NCBI RefSeq assembly: GCF_042661465.1
Contig: NZ_JBHSWE010000001.1
Location: 4,464,001 to 4,528,000 of the forward strand
Length of the DNA: 64,000 bases
DNA from: Marinobacterium_A aestuariivivens
Lineage (GTDB): Bacteria; Pseudomonadota; Gammaproteobacteria; Pseudomonadales; Balneatricaceae
Reading direction: 5' to 3'
Shown: piece by piece, positions 18,037 through 27,003 of the stretch
Numbering within the stretch: position 1 is the first letter of the stretch
Layout: every line of letters starts with the position of its first letter
Program-made: the position numbers and the translations under genes
The notes under the pieces: generated by a model
Database searches by the model: none
What the model was told of the DNA's origin: nothing
What the model saw: only the letters and a program-made list of their open reading frames with translations

Positions 18037-18052
18037 TTGATAGCGCAATCAA
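18037..18052. promoter_or_regulatory. LacI-type operator 1 (regulator side)
   Basis: TTGATAGCGCAATCAA, a nearly perfect 16-bp palindrome centred on GCGC. It lies 106 bases upstream of the LacI start codon and 55 bases from operator 2. It belongs to the gluconate-repressor-like operator class. Confidence 0.7.
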
Positions 18053-18091
18053 TCCATGGGAATGACCTTACCGTCAGCTTTTTGAGATTGG

Positions 18092-18120
18092 TTGACAGCG
18101 CTACCATATGTGTTACCGTA
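18092..18120 (+). promoter_or_regulatory. LacI operator 2 overlapping a sigma-70 promoter of the tetronate operon
   Basis: TTGACAGCGCTACCAT (18092-18107) is the second GCGC-centred palindrome. Its first six bases are a consensus -35 (TTGACA), and 16 bases later comes TACCGT as a modest -10 at 18114-18119. A repressor bound here would directly block polymerase. The half-site TACCAT matches the half-site of operator 3. Confidence 0.65.
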
Positions 18121-18168
18121 GTGTTTCCGGTTGAGGGTTGATCTGCATGTTTATATGTAGAGCGTGAA

Positions 18169-18184
18169 ATGGTAGCGCAACCTT
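18169..18184. promoter_or_regulatory. LacI-type operator 3 in the leader
   Basis: ATGGTAGCGCAACCTT, aligned on GCGC with operators 1 and 2; the half-site GGTAGCGC is the inverse of the half-site in operator 2. It lies 77 bases downstream of operator 2 and about 50 bases inside the predicted transcript, a geometry suited to looping or roadblock. Confidence 0.65.
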
Positions 18185-18201
18185 TCGGTCGGGTTTCTGC
18201 A

Positions 18202-18250
18202 GCCCCTTCGGCGAAAAAGCCGAATCCCGTCGTTGAAGGGGCCTTTTTCC
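18202..18250 (+). terminator. Leader hairpin with T-run before dctP (possible attenuator)
   Basis: Perfect 8-bp arms GCCCCTTC (18202-18209) and GAAGGGGC (18235-18242) enclose a smaller hairpin (TTCGGC/GCCGAA), and the outer stem is followed by CTTTTTCC. It looks like a rho-independent terminator placed between the promoter and the first gene, 26 bases before the dctP start codon. It could attenuate read-through or shield the 5' end of the dctP message. Confidence 0.55.
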
Positions 18251-18275
18251 ATAAAAAAACAATCAGGTGGAAACA

Positions 18276-19313
18276 ATGCGTTTATCGTTGAAAAAATATT
18301 TCAAGCACGGGCTCTGTATGGCGGCACTGGCCGGCAGCCTGGCGGTGGCGTCGGTCGAGGCGGCGCAATACAGCTGGACCATCCAAACCTCCGCTCAGGC
18401 GGGCGACAACTTTTTTGCCATTGAAAAGGCCTGGGCTGAACGGGTTGGCGTGATGACCGATGGACGGGTCAGCATCAACCTGGTACCGGTCAACTCGGTG
18501 GTTCAGTACAACGAGACTCTGGAGGCGGTCGGCACTGGGATTCTTCAGGGGCATATTACGGATCCCTCCTACTTCAGCGGAAAGGATGCAGCTTTCGCCA
18601 TGTTGGGTAACCTTGTGGGTGCCTGGAGTCATCCCTCCCAGATGATCAAATTCATGGAGTACGGCGGCGGCAAGGGGGCCTACAACAAACTCGTCAATCC
18701 CTATGGTCTGCAGTTCATCGGTGCGGCTTCCACCGGTGTAGAGGCCTTTGTCTCGAAAAAACCGATTCGTTCGGTAGCGGATTTCAAAGGGGTCAAGATG
18801 CGTGCTCCTGAAGGGATGGTTCAGGAAGTCTTCGCCGCAGTGGGGGCTTCCCCGGTCAATCTGCCCGGTTCCGAAGTGTATACCTCGCTCGACAAGGGTG
18901 TGATCGATGCAGCGGACTACACGGTCTTTTCCACCAATCAGGCGCAGGGGTTGCACAAGTTTGCGAAATACCCGCTTTATCCCGGTTTCCATTCCATGCC
19001 AACGCTGGTGGTTTCGCTGAATAAACAGCTCTGGGATGACCTGCCCAAGGACTTGCAGGAAATCATTACCGTCTCAGTGCGTGATTTTAGCCGCGATATG
19101 GTCCAGCAGTTGGAAATGCTGGATACGAAAGCGGTCGTCGAGGCGAAAAATGACCCCGATATCGAAGTGATCAACTGGTCCGAGGCCGAGCGCAACAAGT
19201 TCCGCAAGGTGGCTCAGGGTCAGTGGGCCAATTGGGCGTCGCGTTCCGAAATGGCAACCGAGGTATACGAGAAGGTCTCAGAATTTCTCGTGAGCCAAGG
19301 GTTGTTGGATTAA
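18276..19313 (+). CDS. dctP: TRAP solute-binding protein DctP, tetronate system
   Basis: 345 residues with signal peptide (about 1-31, cleavage near VEAA-Q). The DctP fold shows NFFAIEKAWAERVG, the substrate Arg in VKMRAPEGMVQEV, and SGSEVYTS-type and DAADYTVFSTN elements in the second lobe. It belongs to a branch different from the 7.7 and 10.7 kb copies and resembles binding proteins of TRAP systems with long DctM subunits. It heads the operon that encodes the tetronate enzymes, so L-threonate or a relative is the expected ligand. ATG 18276 is preceded by AGGTGG; the GTG at 18267 is part of that site and is not used. Confidence 0.9.
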   Translation: MRLSLKKYFKHGLCMAALAGSLAVASVEAAQYSWTIQTSAQAGDNFFAIEKAWAERVGVMTDGRVSINLVPVNSVVQYNETLEAVGTGILQGHITDPSYFSGKDAAFAMLGNLVGAWSHPSQMIKFMEYGGGKGAYNKLVNPYGLQFIGAASTGVEAFVSKKPIRSVADFKGVKMRAPEGMVQEVFAAVGASPVNLPGSEVYTSLDKGVIDAADYTVFSTNQAQGLHKFAKYPLYPGFHSMPTLVVSLNKQLWDDLPKDLQEIITVSVRDFSRDMVQQLEMLDTKAVVEAKNDPDIEVINWSEAERNKFRKVAQGQWANWASRSEMATEVYEKVSEFLVSQGLLD

Positions 19314-19338
19314 CAGCCGTTCTGCAATCGTGTCGTAC

Positions 19339-19374
19339 AAGGCCCCTATCGGCGCTGCTGTTCGCAGGGGCCTT
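19339..19374. other. Hairpin between dctP and dctQ, tetronate system
   Basis: Perfect 9-bp arms AAGGCCCCT and AGGGGCCTT with an 18-base loop, in the 81-base gap between dctP and dctQ. Intercistronic stems of this kind usually protect the upstream message from 3' exonucleases, so that more binding protein than permease is made. Confidence 0.6.
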
Positions 19375-19394
19375 ATAACTATAAGAGGTTTGAC

Positions 19395-20020
19395 ATGCAG
19401 GTACAGCCAATCCCCGAAAAGATCCTGCCAGAGCATGAGCGGATGGAATTCTCTTCCAAAACGCAGTGTGAAGTTTCCGTCGAGCCAACCGACTACGACC
19501 ACCTTGATAATGTGGTGTTCAGTACAGGTCTGGACCGTTGGATCGACAGGGTCGGTAATGTGATTTCACTGGCATTCCTGGTCAGTGTTGTGATCAGTTT
19601 CTATGAAATCCTGAGCCGTTACCTGTTCGACGCGCCCACCATCTGGGTGCATGAAACCACCATTATGATATGTGCTCTGTGTATGGCTTACGGCGGCGCC
19701 TATTGTCTTGCGCGGGACAGTCATATCCGGATCAGGATTATCTACGATGCCTTGGGGCGTCGGGGGAAGCGGATGCTCGATGTTTTCAACGGTCTGCTGT
19801 CCCTGTTCTACTGCGCACTCATCGCTTATGCCGCTTTCGTTCTGGCCGAAAAGGCATTGTTCACCCTGGCGGCCAGCTTCGACTGGAAACGACAGGTTCG
19901 GCCTGGGATCCGATATATCCCGCCCTGGTCAAGTCCGGGCTGTTCCTGGTGCTGCTGCTTATGAGCCTTCAGAGTCTGTTGCACCTGGCTAAAGCCCTAA
20001 CGCGTCCCGAAAAAGGGTGA
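19395..20020 (+). CDS. dctQ: TRAP small permease DctQ, tetronate system (one-base frameshift)
   Basis: About 208 residues with a 50-residue polar N-terminal extension, then four membrane segments (VISLAFLVSVVISFYEILSR, ETTIMICALCMAYGGAYCLA, LLSLFYCALIAYAAFVLAE and, after the break, LVKSGLFLVLLLMSLQSLL). The frame changes at about 19885, where SFDW should continue ETTGSAWDPIYPAL; one G is missing from TGGG. The stop is at 20020, directly before dctM. The conserved RYLFDAPTIWVHE belongs to the family's first loop. Confidence 0.83.
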
Positions 20021-20025
20021 ATGGC

Positions 20026-21357
20026 ATGTTTGATTTCGCGTCTATAGGTATTGAAACGGCTTCCTATCTGATGATGGGCAGTATTCTTGCCCTGCTGGTG
20101 ACCGGTTTGCCGCTGGCATTTATTACCGGCCTTATTGCCCTGGTGTTTGCATTGGCCTGGTTCGGTCCTATGTCCATCCCACTGGTCACCACAAGGGTCT
20201 ACAGCTTTATCAACGAATATGTGCTGATCGCCATTCCGATGTTTGTACTCATGGCATCGATACTGGACCGTTCCGGGATCGCCAAGGATCTTTATAACAC
20301 CATGCGAGTGTTTGCCGGCCAGTTGCGCGGTGGGGTCGCTGTACAAACCCTGGTCGTGGCGATATTCCTGGCCGCGATGTCCGGCATTATCGGCGGTGAA
20401 ATCGTACTGCTCGGTCTCCTCGCCCTGCCTCAGATGCTGAGGCTCGGTTATGACCGCCGGCTTTCTATCGGTACCGTCTGTGCCGGAGGTTCCCTGGGTA
20501 CGATGGTACCGCCAAGTATCGTGCTGATCATCTACGGATTGACGGCCAACGTGTCGATCAGTGAACTCTTCATCGCCACGATCTTTCCCGCCATGTTGTT
20601 GGGCTCGCTCTATATCGCTTACATCCTGATCCGGTGTTATCTGAACCCGAACATGGGGCCTGCCGCCGCCAGGGAGGAGCTTGAGATCAGCTGGTCCGAC
20701 AAGCTCAGGATGATCAAGGGTGTCGTCTTGCCGGTGTTGGTCGCAATCTGGGTGCTTGGCAGTATTTACGCCGGGGTAGCTTCGGTCACCGAGGCTGCGT
20801 GCATGGGGGTTGTGGGGGTTATCGTATCGACCTGGCTGCGGAAGGAACTCAATTGGACAATGATTCGCGACAGTCTGCGGCAGACACTCAATACCTGCGG
20901 CATGATTATCTGGATCGGTATCGGCGCCAGCGCTTTGGTCGGTGTTTACAATCTGATGGGTGGCAACCGTTTTGTCGAGTCGGTGATTCTGGGTCTGGAT
21001 GTGGCGCCGGTCGTCGTTGTGCTGATCATGATGGCGATTTTGCTGATCCTGGGTCTGTTCATGGACTGGATTGGGATCGCGCTGCTGACGATGCCGATAT
21101 TTGTACCCATTGTCATATCGCTGGGTTACAACCCCATCTGGTTCGGTATCCTTTTTTCCATGAATATGCAGGTATCTTATATCAGCCCTCCATTCGGACC
21201 GGCCGCTTTTTATCTGAAAAGCGTCGCGCCGCCTTCGATCAGCCTGAAAGAGATATTCATGTCCATGTGGCCTTTTATTCTGCTGCAACTTATTGCATTG
21301 GGTCTGGTATTGACATTTCCCGGAATAGCGCTGTGGCTGCCCGGTATCGAGTATTGA
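20026..21357 (+). CDS. dctM: TRAP large permease DctM, tetronate system
   Basis: 443 residues, intact, about 12 membrane helices. DctM signatures are IPMFVLMASILDRSG, MVPPSIVLIIYGLTAN, GVASVTEAACMGVVGV and NMQVSYISPPFGPAAFYLK. ATG 20026 has AAAGGG about 9 bases upstream and follows the dctQ stop by 5 bases; a GTG at 20017 overlapping that stop is an alternative. It forms the sodium-coupled channel for the DctP at 18276. Confidence 0.92.
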   Translation: MFDFASIGIETASYLMMGSILALLVTGLPLAFITGLIALVFALAWFGPMSIPLVTTRVYSFINEYVLIAIPMFVLMASILDRSGIAKDLYNTMRVFAGQLRGGVAVQTLVVAIFLAAMSGIIGGEIVLLGLLALPQMLRLGYDRRLSIGTVCAGGSLGTMVPPSIVLIIYGLTANVSISELFIATIFPAMLLGSLYIAYILIRCYLNPNMGPAAAREELEISWSDKLRMIKGVVLPVLVAIWVLGSIYAGVASVTEAACMGVVGVIVSTWLRKELNWTMIRDSLRQTLNTCGMIIWIGIGASALVGVYNLMGGNRFVESVILGLDVAPVVVVLIMMAILLILGLFMDWIGIALLTMPIFVPIVISLGYNPIWFGILFSMNMQVSYISPPFGPAAFYLKSVAPPSISLKEIFMSMWPFILLQLIALGLVLTFPGIALWLPGIEY

Positions 21358-21477
21358 GGTTGAAAACGAACAAGTTTTCGTCAGCTTATCTGATCAAAAT
21401 TTTTTAAATTCGTCGTTTCAGTCCATGTCCATGCGCCAGCCGGCGTAGGGCATCGGCACGGCTGAGGAAATTCATCT

Positions 21478-22386
21478 ATGAACGATTTTAACGAAGAAAC
21501 GCTAGAAGTCGCGGTTATCGGTTTGGGTTCAATGGGAATGGGCGTAGCCAGGTCTCTACTCCGGTCGGGTATAACGACCCGGGGATTCGATCTGAACCCG
21601 GAAGCCCTTGATGAGTTCGCAAAAGCCGGGGGCGATGTCGCGTCCGATCTCGCGGATACCGTCCGAACTTGTCGTGTCGTCATTCTGATGCTAGTGAATG
21701 CTGAACAGTGCGACAGCGTACTGTTTGGCGAGGGCGGCATGGCCGAGGCGATTCCCCAAGGCAGCGTGGTCCTGCTCGGCAGTACGACCTCCGCCAGCTA
21801 CGCCAAGGCGTTGGATCGGAAGCTCCAGGCGCACGGGCTGAAAATGATCGATGCCCCCGTTAGTGGCGGTGCGGTCAAAGCTTCGGTGGGCGAGCTATCG
21901 ATCATGGCATCCGGCGAACCGGCGGCATTCGACATCTGCGGGCCGGTTTTCGAGGCGATTGCCGCCAAAATCTACCCTGTGGGCGACGAGGTCGGTGCTG
22001 GAGAAACGGTCAAAATGATTAACCAGTTGCTGGCCGGCGTGCACATTGCCTCGGCCGCCGAAGCGATGGCACTGGGTATGAAAGCCGGGCTGGATCCCGA
22101 CATGGTGTTCGAAATTATCTCCAACAGCGCCGGCTCATCCTGGATGTTCCAGAACCGTGTACCCCATATTCTGCAAGGCGATTACTCACCGAAAAGCATG
22201 GTCGACATCTTTGTCAAGGATCTGGGCATCGTGCTCGACGCCGGTAAGGAAATGAAATTTCCGTTGCCGATTGCCGCCAGTGCTCACCAGCAATTCCTGA
22301 GTGCCAGTGCGGCCGGATACGGTAAAGAAGATGACGCGGCCGTGATCAAGGTCTATCCGGGTATTGAACTGCCCAAGAAGCAGTGA
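21478..22386 (+). CDS. ltnD: L-threonate dehydrogenase LtnD (beta-hydroxyacid dehydrogenase family)
   Basis: 302 residues. Rossmann NAD site VIGLGSMGMGVARSLL at about 14-29, substrate motif DAPVSGGAVKASVGELSIM at about 122-140, and catalytic Lys in ETVKMINQLLAG (about 178-189). It matches the LtnD group, which oxidises L-threonate at C2 to 2-oxo-tetronate. The assignment is reinforced by the directly following otnK, otnC and otnI. It starts 120 bases after dctM. A weak GAGG lies before the ATG. Confidence 0.9.
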   Translation: MNDFNEETLEVAVIGLGSMGMGVARSLLRSGITTRGFDLNPEALDEFAKAGGDVASDLADTVRTCRVVILMLVNAEQCDSVLFGEGGMAEAIPQGSVVLLGSTTSASYAKALDRKLQAHGLKMIDAPVSGGAVKASVGELSIMASGEPAAFDICGPVFEAIAAKIYPVGDEVGAGETVKMINQLLAGVHIASAAEAMALGMKAGLDPDMVFEIISNSAGSSWMFQNRVPHILQGDYSPKSMVDIFVKDLGIVLDAGKEMKFPLPIAASAHQQFLSASAAGYGKEDDAAVIKVYPGIELPKKQ

Positions 22387-22396
22387 GGAGCTAATC

Positions 22397-23660
22397 ATGT
22401 CTGTGCTTTTAGGTTGTATTGCCGACGATTTTACCGGGGCCACGGATCTGGCGAGCTTTCTGGTTGCATCCGGAATGCGCACGGTGCAGCTGCTGGGTAT
22501 CCCGCAGGCGGAAGTGGACCTCGAGACGGCCGATGCCGTGGTGATTGCGCTCAAGTCACGCACCCAGGACAGCCGTGATGCCGTATCTGAGTCGCTGGCG
22601 GCCCTCGAATGGTTGCGACGACAGGAGTGTGAACAGTATTACTTCAAGTACTGCTCGACCTTCGACTCGACCGATAAGGGTAATATCGGCCCGGTTACCG
22701 ATGCGTTGCTGGCGGCGCTGGGCGAGACCTTTACCATTGCCTGCCCGGCTCTGCCGGTCAACGGCCGGACCGTTTACAACGGTTATCTTTTCGTCAATGG
22801 GGTGCTGTTGAATGAGAGTGGTATGGAACAGCATCCGTTGACCCCGATGACCGATGCCAATCTGGTTCGCGTGCTCGATTCCCAGACTGAGGGCAAGGTC
22901 GGCCTGGTGGCGCAACCTGTGGTCGGCGAGGGCGCCGAGGCCATCCGGGATAGGCTTCGGGAGCTGGCGGGAGAGGTGCGTTATGCCATTTTGGATACCC
23001 TGGATCGGGAGAATCTGTTGGCGATCGGCCATGCCTGCAGTGAGCTGAAGCTCCTGACCGGCGGGTCCGGGCTGGCCATTGGGCTGGCCGACAACTACGA
23101 GGCCAAGGGGTTGTTTCGTAAAAGCGGCGATTCGGCGCAACTGGTCAAGGTCGCCGGCGAAGCCGTCGTGCTGTCCGGAAGCTGTTCCAGAGCAACCCGT
23201 GATCAGGTCGCAGAATTCCAGAGGACTCAACCCTCGTACAAGGTGGACCCTCTGTCTTTGCATCAGGGGACGCAGAGCGCAGAGCAGGTGGTGCAGTGGT
23301 ATTTGGAGCAGCGCGACCAGGGGCCGGTGCTCATTTATGCCACCGATCATCCGGATGCGATCAGGCATTGTCAGGACGAGTTGGGAAGAGCAAGGGCCGG
23401 CGAACTGGTCGAGCGGTTGATGGCCGACGTGGTGAAGCAGCTTGGTGCGTTGGGTGTTAACAAATTCGTTGTCGCCGGGGGAAACATCGGGTTCCGTGGT
23501 GCAGGCCCTGGGCGTCGGTGCGTTGAAGATCGGGCCGACAATTGCGCCGGGGGTGCCGCTGACGCAGACCCTGGGCGACCGACCGAAGCTGCTGGCGCTT
23601 AAGTCCGGCAATTTTGGTGACAGGGACTTTTTCGCCAAGGCACTGGAGATGATGCAGTGA
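22397..23660 (+). CDS. otnK: 3-oxo-tetronate kinase OtnK (DUF1537), frameshifted near the C-terminus
   Basis: About 421 residues of the four-carbon acid sugar kinase family. N-terminal substrate motif GCIADDFTGATDLASFL; YYFKYCSTFDSTDKGNIGPV and CPALPVNGRTVYNGYLFVNG are diagnostic. In the C-terminal nucleotide domain the expected VAGGETSGSVVQALGV is broken: five G at 23477-23481 stand where seven are expected, and the +1 frame resumes ETSGSVVQALGVGALKIGP. The kinase phosphorylates 3-oxo-tetronate at O4. ATG 22397 with GAGGAG 8 bases upstream. The stop overlaps the GTG of otnC. Confidence 0.88.
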
Positions 23661-24325
23661 ATACGAACGATAGTAAGCTTCGGGAGCAGATCGCCTATTT
23701 CGGCCGCTCGATGTTCGAGCGCGGCCTGACGGCGGGAAGCTCCGGCAATATCAGCGTGCGCCTCGACGATGGCTGGCTGATGACCCCGACCAATTGCTGT
23801 CTGGGCAATCTTGATCCTGCGGATATTTCACGCCTGACGCGGAGTGGGGTGCTGGTGTCGGGCAAAGCGCCGTCAAAGGAATTCTTTTTGCACGAGGCCT
23901 TCCTCGACAGGAGGCCGACGGATCGTGCCGTGGTGCATTTGCATTCGACCTATGCCACGGCTGTTTCCTGTTTGCCGGATGTCGATCCGCGGAACGTGCT
24001 GCCGCCGTTGACGCCCTATTCGATCATGCGTTTCGGCAAGGTGGCCCTCACGCCTTACCATCGTCCCGGTGACAAGCGCTTGGGTGATGAAATTTCCATC
24101 GTGGCGGCCGAACACCGTGCAGTCCTGTTAGCCAATCACGGTCCGATCGTGGCTGCAAAAGATCTCGAGTCCGCCGTCTATGCCGCAGAGGAGCTGGAAG
24201 AGACCGCGAAACTGTTCTTGTTATTGCAGGGACAGCGACCCCGCCTGCTGACGCCCGAGCAGGTCGCGGAACTCGAGCGAGTATTCGGGGAAAAGGAGGA
24301 CGATCGTGCCAAAACTTGCTGCTAA
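23657..24325 (+). CDS. otnC: 3-oxo-tetronate 4-phosphate decarboxylase OtnC (class II aldolase family)
   Basis: 222 residues. Class II aldolase/adducin fold: GLTAGSSGNISVRL at the phosphate site, PSKEFFLHEAFLDRRP with the catalytic Glu, VVHLHSTYATAVSCL with the two metal His, and VLLANHGPIVA with the third. OtnC members decarboxylate 3-oxo-tetronate 4-phosphate to dihydroxyacetone phosphate. GTG start overlapping the kinase stop, and its own 3' end overlaps otnI by 20 bases, so kinase, decarboxylase and isomerase are translationally coupled. Confidence 0.9.
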   Translation: MNTNDSKLREQIAYFGRSMFERGLTAGSSGNISVRLDDGWLMTPTNCCLGNLDPADISRLTRSGVLVSGKAPSKEFFLHEAFLDRRPTDRAVVHLHSTYATAVSCLPDVDPRNVLPPLTPYSIMRFGKVALTPYHRPGDKRLGDEISIVAAEHRAVLLANHGPIVAAKDLESAVYAAEELEETAKLFLLLQGQRPRLLTPEQVAELERVFGEKEDDRAKTCC

Positions 24326-25097
24326 TCTCTCGATGCTGTTCAACGAAGTGCCGTTCCTGGATCGCTTCGAAGCGGCCGCCATGGCGGGCTTTGAGGCGGT
24401 CGAATACCTCTTTCCCTACGACTACGAGGTCGCGGACCTTAGGCAGCGCCTAAATCGGTTCGATCTCAGTCAGGCCCTATTCAATGCGCCGCCCGGTGAC
24501 TGGGCAGCGGGCGAGCGGGGCATCGCCTGCCTGCCCGGCCGTGAGCGGGAGTTCATGGAAGGGATCGAGCAGGCGCTCGAGTATGCCGCCGTACTGGGCA
24601 ATCGGCATATTCATGTGATGGCGGGACGGGTGCCCGACCACCTCGCCTACGACGAAGCCCATGGCTGCTATGTCGACAACCTGCGACGTGCCGCACAACG
24701 GGCCCGGCAGGAGGCGGTTACGCTGCTGATCGAGCCGATCAACTACGTCGACATGCCAGGCTATTTCATCAGTCTGCAGGAGGACGCCGTCGCCCTGATC
24801 GACGAGATCGATGAGCCGAATGTGCGCCTGCAGTTCGACTGTTACCACTGTCAGATCATGCAGGGCAACGTCATCGAGACCTTCCGCAACCTGCTGCCTT
24901 ACATCGGTCATCTGCAGATCGCCGGGGTTCCCGGACGGCACGAGCCGGATATCGGTGAACTCCATTACCCCTATATTTTCGAGCAGATCGAAGCCTCCGG
25001 TTATGACGGCTATATCGGCTGCGAATACCATCCGCGTGCGAACACGGTGGCGGGGCTCGGCTGGCTTCAAGCCGCAATGGCATCAGACCCGGCCTGA
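24306..25097 (+). CDS. otnI: 2-oxo-tetronate isomerase OtnI (hydroxypyruvate isomerase-like)
   Basis: 263 residues, AP-endonuclease-2-type TIM barrel. Landmarks: AANLSMLFNEVPFLDRF, AVEYLFPYDYE, LFNAPPGDWAAGERG, LLIEPINYVDMPGYF with the metal Glu, LQFDCYHCQIMQG with Asp/His, HLQIAGVPGRHEPD and IGCEYHPR. It interconverts 2-oxo-tetronate (from LtnD) and 3-oxo-tetronate (for OtnK). GTG start at 24306 behind an excellent AAGGAGG, inside the end of otnC. Confidence 0.9.
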   Translation: MPKLAANLSMLFNEVPFLDRFEAAAMAGFEAVEYLFPYDYEVADLRQRLNRFDLSQALFNAPPGDWAAGERGIACLPGREREFMEGIEQALEYAAVLGNRHIHVMAGRVPDHLAYDEAHGCYVDNLRRAAQRARQEAVTLLIEPINYVDMPGYFISLQEDAVALIDEIDEPNVRLQFDCYHCQIMQGNVIETFRNLLPYIGHLQIAGVPGRHEPDIGELHYPYIFEQIEASGYDGYIGCEYHPRANTVAGLGWLQAAMASDPA

Positions 25098-25138
25098 GCC
25101 AGGCCGGGAATCATAACCCTGTAATCAGGAGAGCTAGA

Positions 25139-26092
25139 ATGAAACTGCACAAGACAATAAAAACAACGCCTATGCTGTTCGGCCTGGCCCTGGCGGCCTT
25201 CCAGGGCCAGGCTGCGCAGGCCGGTGAAATTCGGCATTATTCGTACCCCTCGGACATGCTGGATCGTGCCTATACCTACAATATCTATCTCCCGGACGGC
25301 TACGACAAGGCGGACAGGGTCCGCTACCCGGTGATCTATGCGCTGCACGGCTCGGGCGGCGACGAGTACAACTGGACCCGCAAGGGCAGAAAGTTCGGCG
25401 GCCTGACCCATATCGAGGCAGAATTGGACCGGCTGATCGCGGATAAACAGCTGCAACCGAGCATTGTCGTCTTTCCCGGGGCTTACCAATCCTGGTGGAT
25501 CGACGGCCTGAAGGAGCCGGCGATGACGGCGTTCGTCGACGAGTTCGTCCCGCGGATCGAAAAGGAATGGAAGGGCATCGGCGGCAAGGGCGGCCGCGCC
25601 CTGGTTGGGCTGTCGATGGGGGCCTACGGGGCCCTGAACCTGTCGCTGCGTTATCCGGAACGGTTCGCCGCGGCGGCGTTGCTGAGCCCCTCGGTTTTTT
25701 CGAAGGAGGGCGAGGTACCCGAAAACAACAACGTCGCCAAGCAGGACGCCTTCGTCGACCAGGGCCGCTTCGACAAGGGGCTCTATGGACAGAATCACTA
25801 CAGCAATTATCTGGACGGCTACCGGGACAGGGCCTCTCCGGTAGCGTTCTATATCTCCGGCGGCGACAGCGACAAGTACGGCGTGGCGCAGACCGCCTTC
25901 GAGATCTACGGCCAGATCAAGCCGTTGCAGCCGAAGATGACCGCGCTGAATATCATCCCGGAAACCGACCATGAATGGAAAGCCTGGAACGATGTTGTCG
26001 GCGAGGCACTGGGCTATATGGCATATCATCTGGACTATCCGGGCGACGCCTCTGCCCGAGGCGTTGATGCCTACAACGGCAGGCATCAATAA
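25139..26092 (+). CDS. Exported esterase (alpha/beta hydrolase, esterase D/PHB depolymerase-like)
   Basis: 317 residues with signal peptide (about 1-28, ending AAQA-G). Alpha/beta-hydrolase features are the oxyanion region YALHGSGGDEYNW, the nucleophile elbow LVGLSMGAYGALNLSLRYPE (Ser near 159), an acid candidate in SGGDSDKYG, and the His candidate in ETDHEWKAW. The family includes feruloyl and acetyl esterases and S-formylglutathione hydrolases. It lies inside the tetronate operon, between otnI and tpiA, so a periplasmic or secreted enzyme releasing the transported acid from an ester is possible. That role is inference. GGAGAG precedes the ATG. Confidence 0.8.
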   Translation: MKLHKTIKTTPMLFGLALAAFQGQAAQAGEIRHYSYPSDMLDRAYTYNIYLPDGYDKADRVRYPVIYALHGSGGDEYNWTRKGRKFGGLTHIEAELDRLIADKQLQPSIVVFPGAYQSWWIDGLKEPAMTAFVDEFVPRIEKEWKGIGGKGGRALVGLSMGAYGALNLSLRYPERFAAAALLSPSVFSKEGEVPENNNVAKQDAFVDQGRFDKGLYGQNHYSNYLDGYRDRASPVAFYISGGDSDKYGVAQTAFEIYGQIKPLQPKMTALNIIPETDHEWKAWNDVVGEALGYMAYHLDYPGDASARGVDAYNGRHQ

Positions 26093-26205
26093 GCACCTTT
26101 CGGAGGGGCGGCCGGCAGCGGTGGACAAGCGCACGCTGGTGAGGCTGAAGAGTTCACCGCCGCCGGTAAGACCATGACCACCCGCCTAATATGAAGGACC
26201 CGACG

Positions 26206-26988
26206 ATGCGACACCCCATCATCATGGGCAACTGGAAGATGAACGGCAGCCTGACCGCCAATGCGGCGCTGCTTGATGCCCTGCTTCCGGTGGTTGAAGG
26301 ACTTGGCAGCATTGAGATAGTGATCTGCCCGCCCTTTCCCTATCTGTCACAGGCCGGCTCGCGATTACGGCGCAACGGCATTGCCCTCGGGGCTCAGACC
26401 CTGAGCGAGTACGGGGCCGGCGCTTATACGGGCGAAGTCAGCGCCGCCATGCTGAAGGACCTTGGCTGTCGTTACGTGCTGGTGGGACACTCGGAGAGAC
26501 GCAGCCTCAACGGCGAGCGGGACTCCGACATCGCGCAGCAGCTGGCCGCCGCCAAGGCCGAGGGACTGGTACCGGTACTCTGTGTCGGCGAAAGCCTTGA
26601 AGAACGACAGGGCGGCGAAACCCGGGCGGTGGTTGGGCGTCAGATCGAAGCGGTGATCGACGCCCTCGGGATCGATTCCATGCTTGGCAGCGTGGTCGCC
26701 TACGAACCGGTCTGGGCCATCGGTACCGGTGAAACCGCGAGTCCTGAACAGGCCCAGGAGGTCCACGCCTATATCCGCGGTCTGGTCGCGCGGCGCTCCG
26801 CAGTGATTGCCGAACGGTTGCCTCTGCTCTATGGCGGTAGCGTCAAGGCCGACAATGCCGCCGCACTGTTCGCGCAGCCGGATATCGATGGCGGCCTGGT
26901 GGGCGGGGCATCACTGGACGCCGCCGCCTTTTGCCGGATATGCCGAGCGGCGGCGGGGAATGATGCCGTTAATGTTCGGGATCGGTAA
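26206..26988 (+). CDS. tpiA: Triose-phosphate isomerase TpiA, operon-borne copy
   Basis: 260 residues, complete. Catalytic residues are all present: NWKMNG (Asn/Lys, about 9-14), VLVGHSERR (His about 92), VVAYEPVWAIGTG (Glu about 164) and the flexible loop, then LLYGGSVKADN and GGLVGGASLDA for phosphate binding. It converts the DHAP made by OtnC to glyceraldehyde 3-phosphate. The start at 26206 is chosen because AAGGA lies 8 bases upstream; the in-frame ATG at 26191 has no site. It ends 15 bases before the convergent SMP-30 gene. Confidence 0.93.
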   Translation: MRHPIIMGNWKMNGSLTANAALLDALLPVVEGLGSIEIVICPPFPYLSQAGSRLRRNGIALGAQTLSEYGAGAYTGEVSAAMLKDLGCRYVLVGHSERRSLNGERDSDIAQQLAAAKAEGLVPVLCVGESLEERQGGETRAVVGRQIEAVIDALGIDSMLGSVVAYEPVWAIGTGETASPEQAQEVHAYIRGLVARRSAVIAERLPLLYGGSVKADNAAALFAQPDIDGGLVGGASLDAAAFCRICRAAAGNDAVNVRDR

Positions 26989-27003
26989 TCACCGGTCCGC
27001 CAC

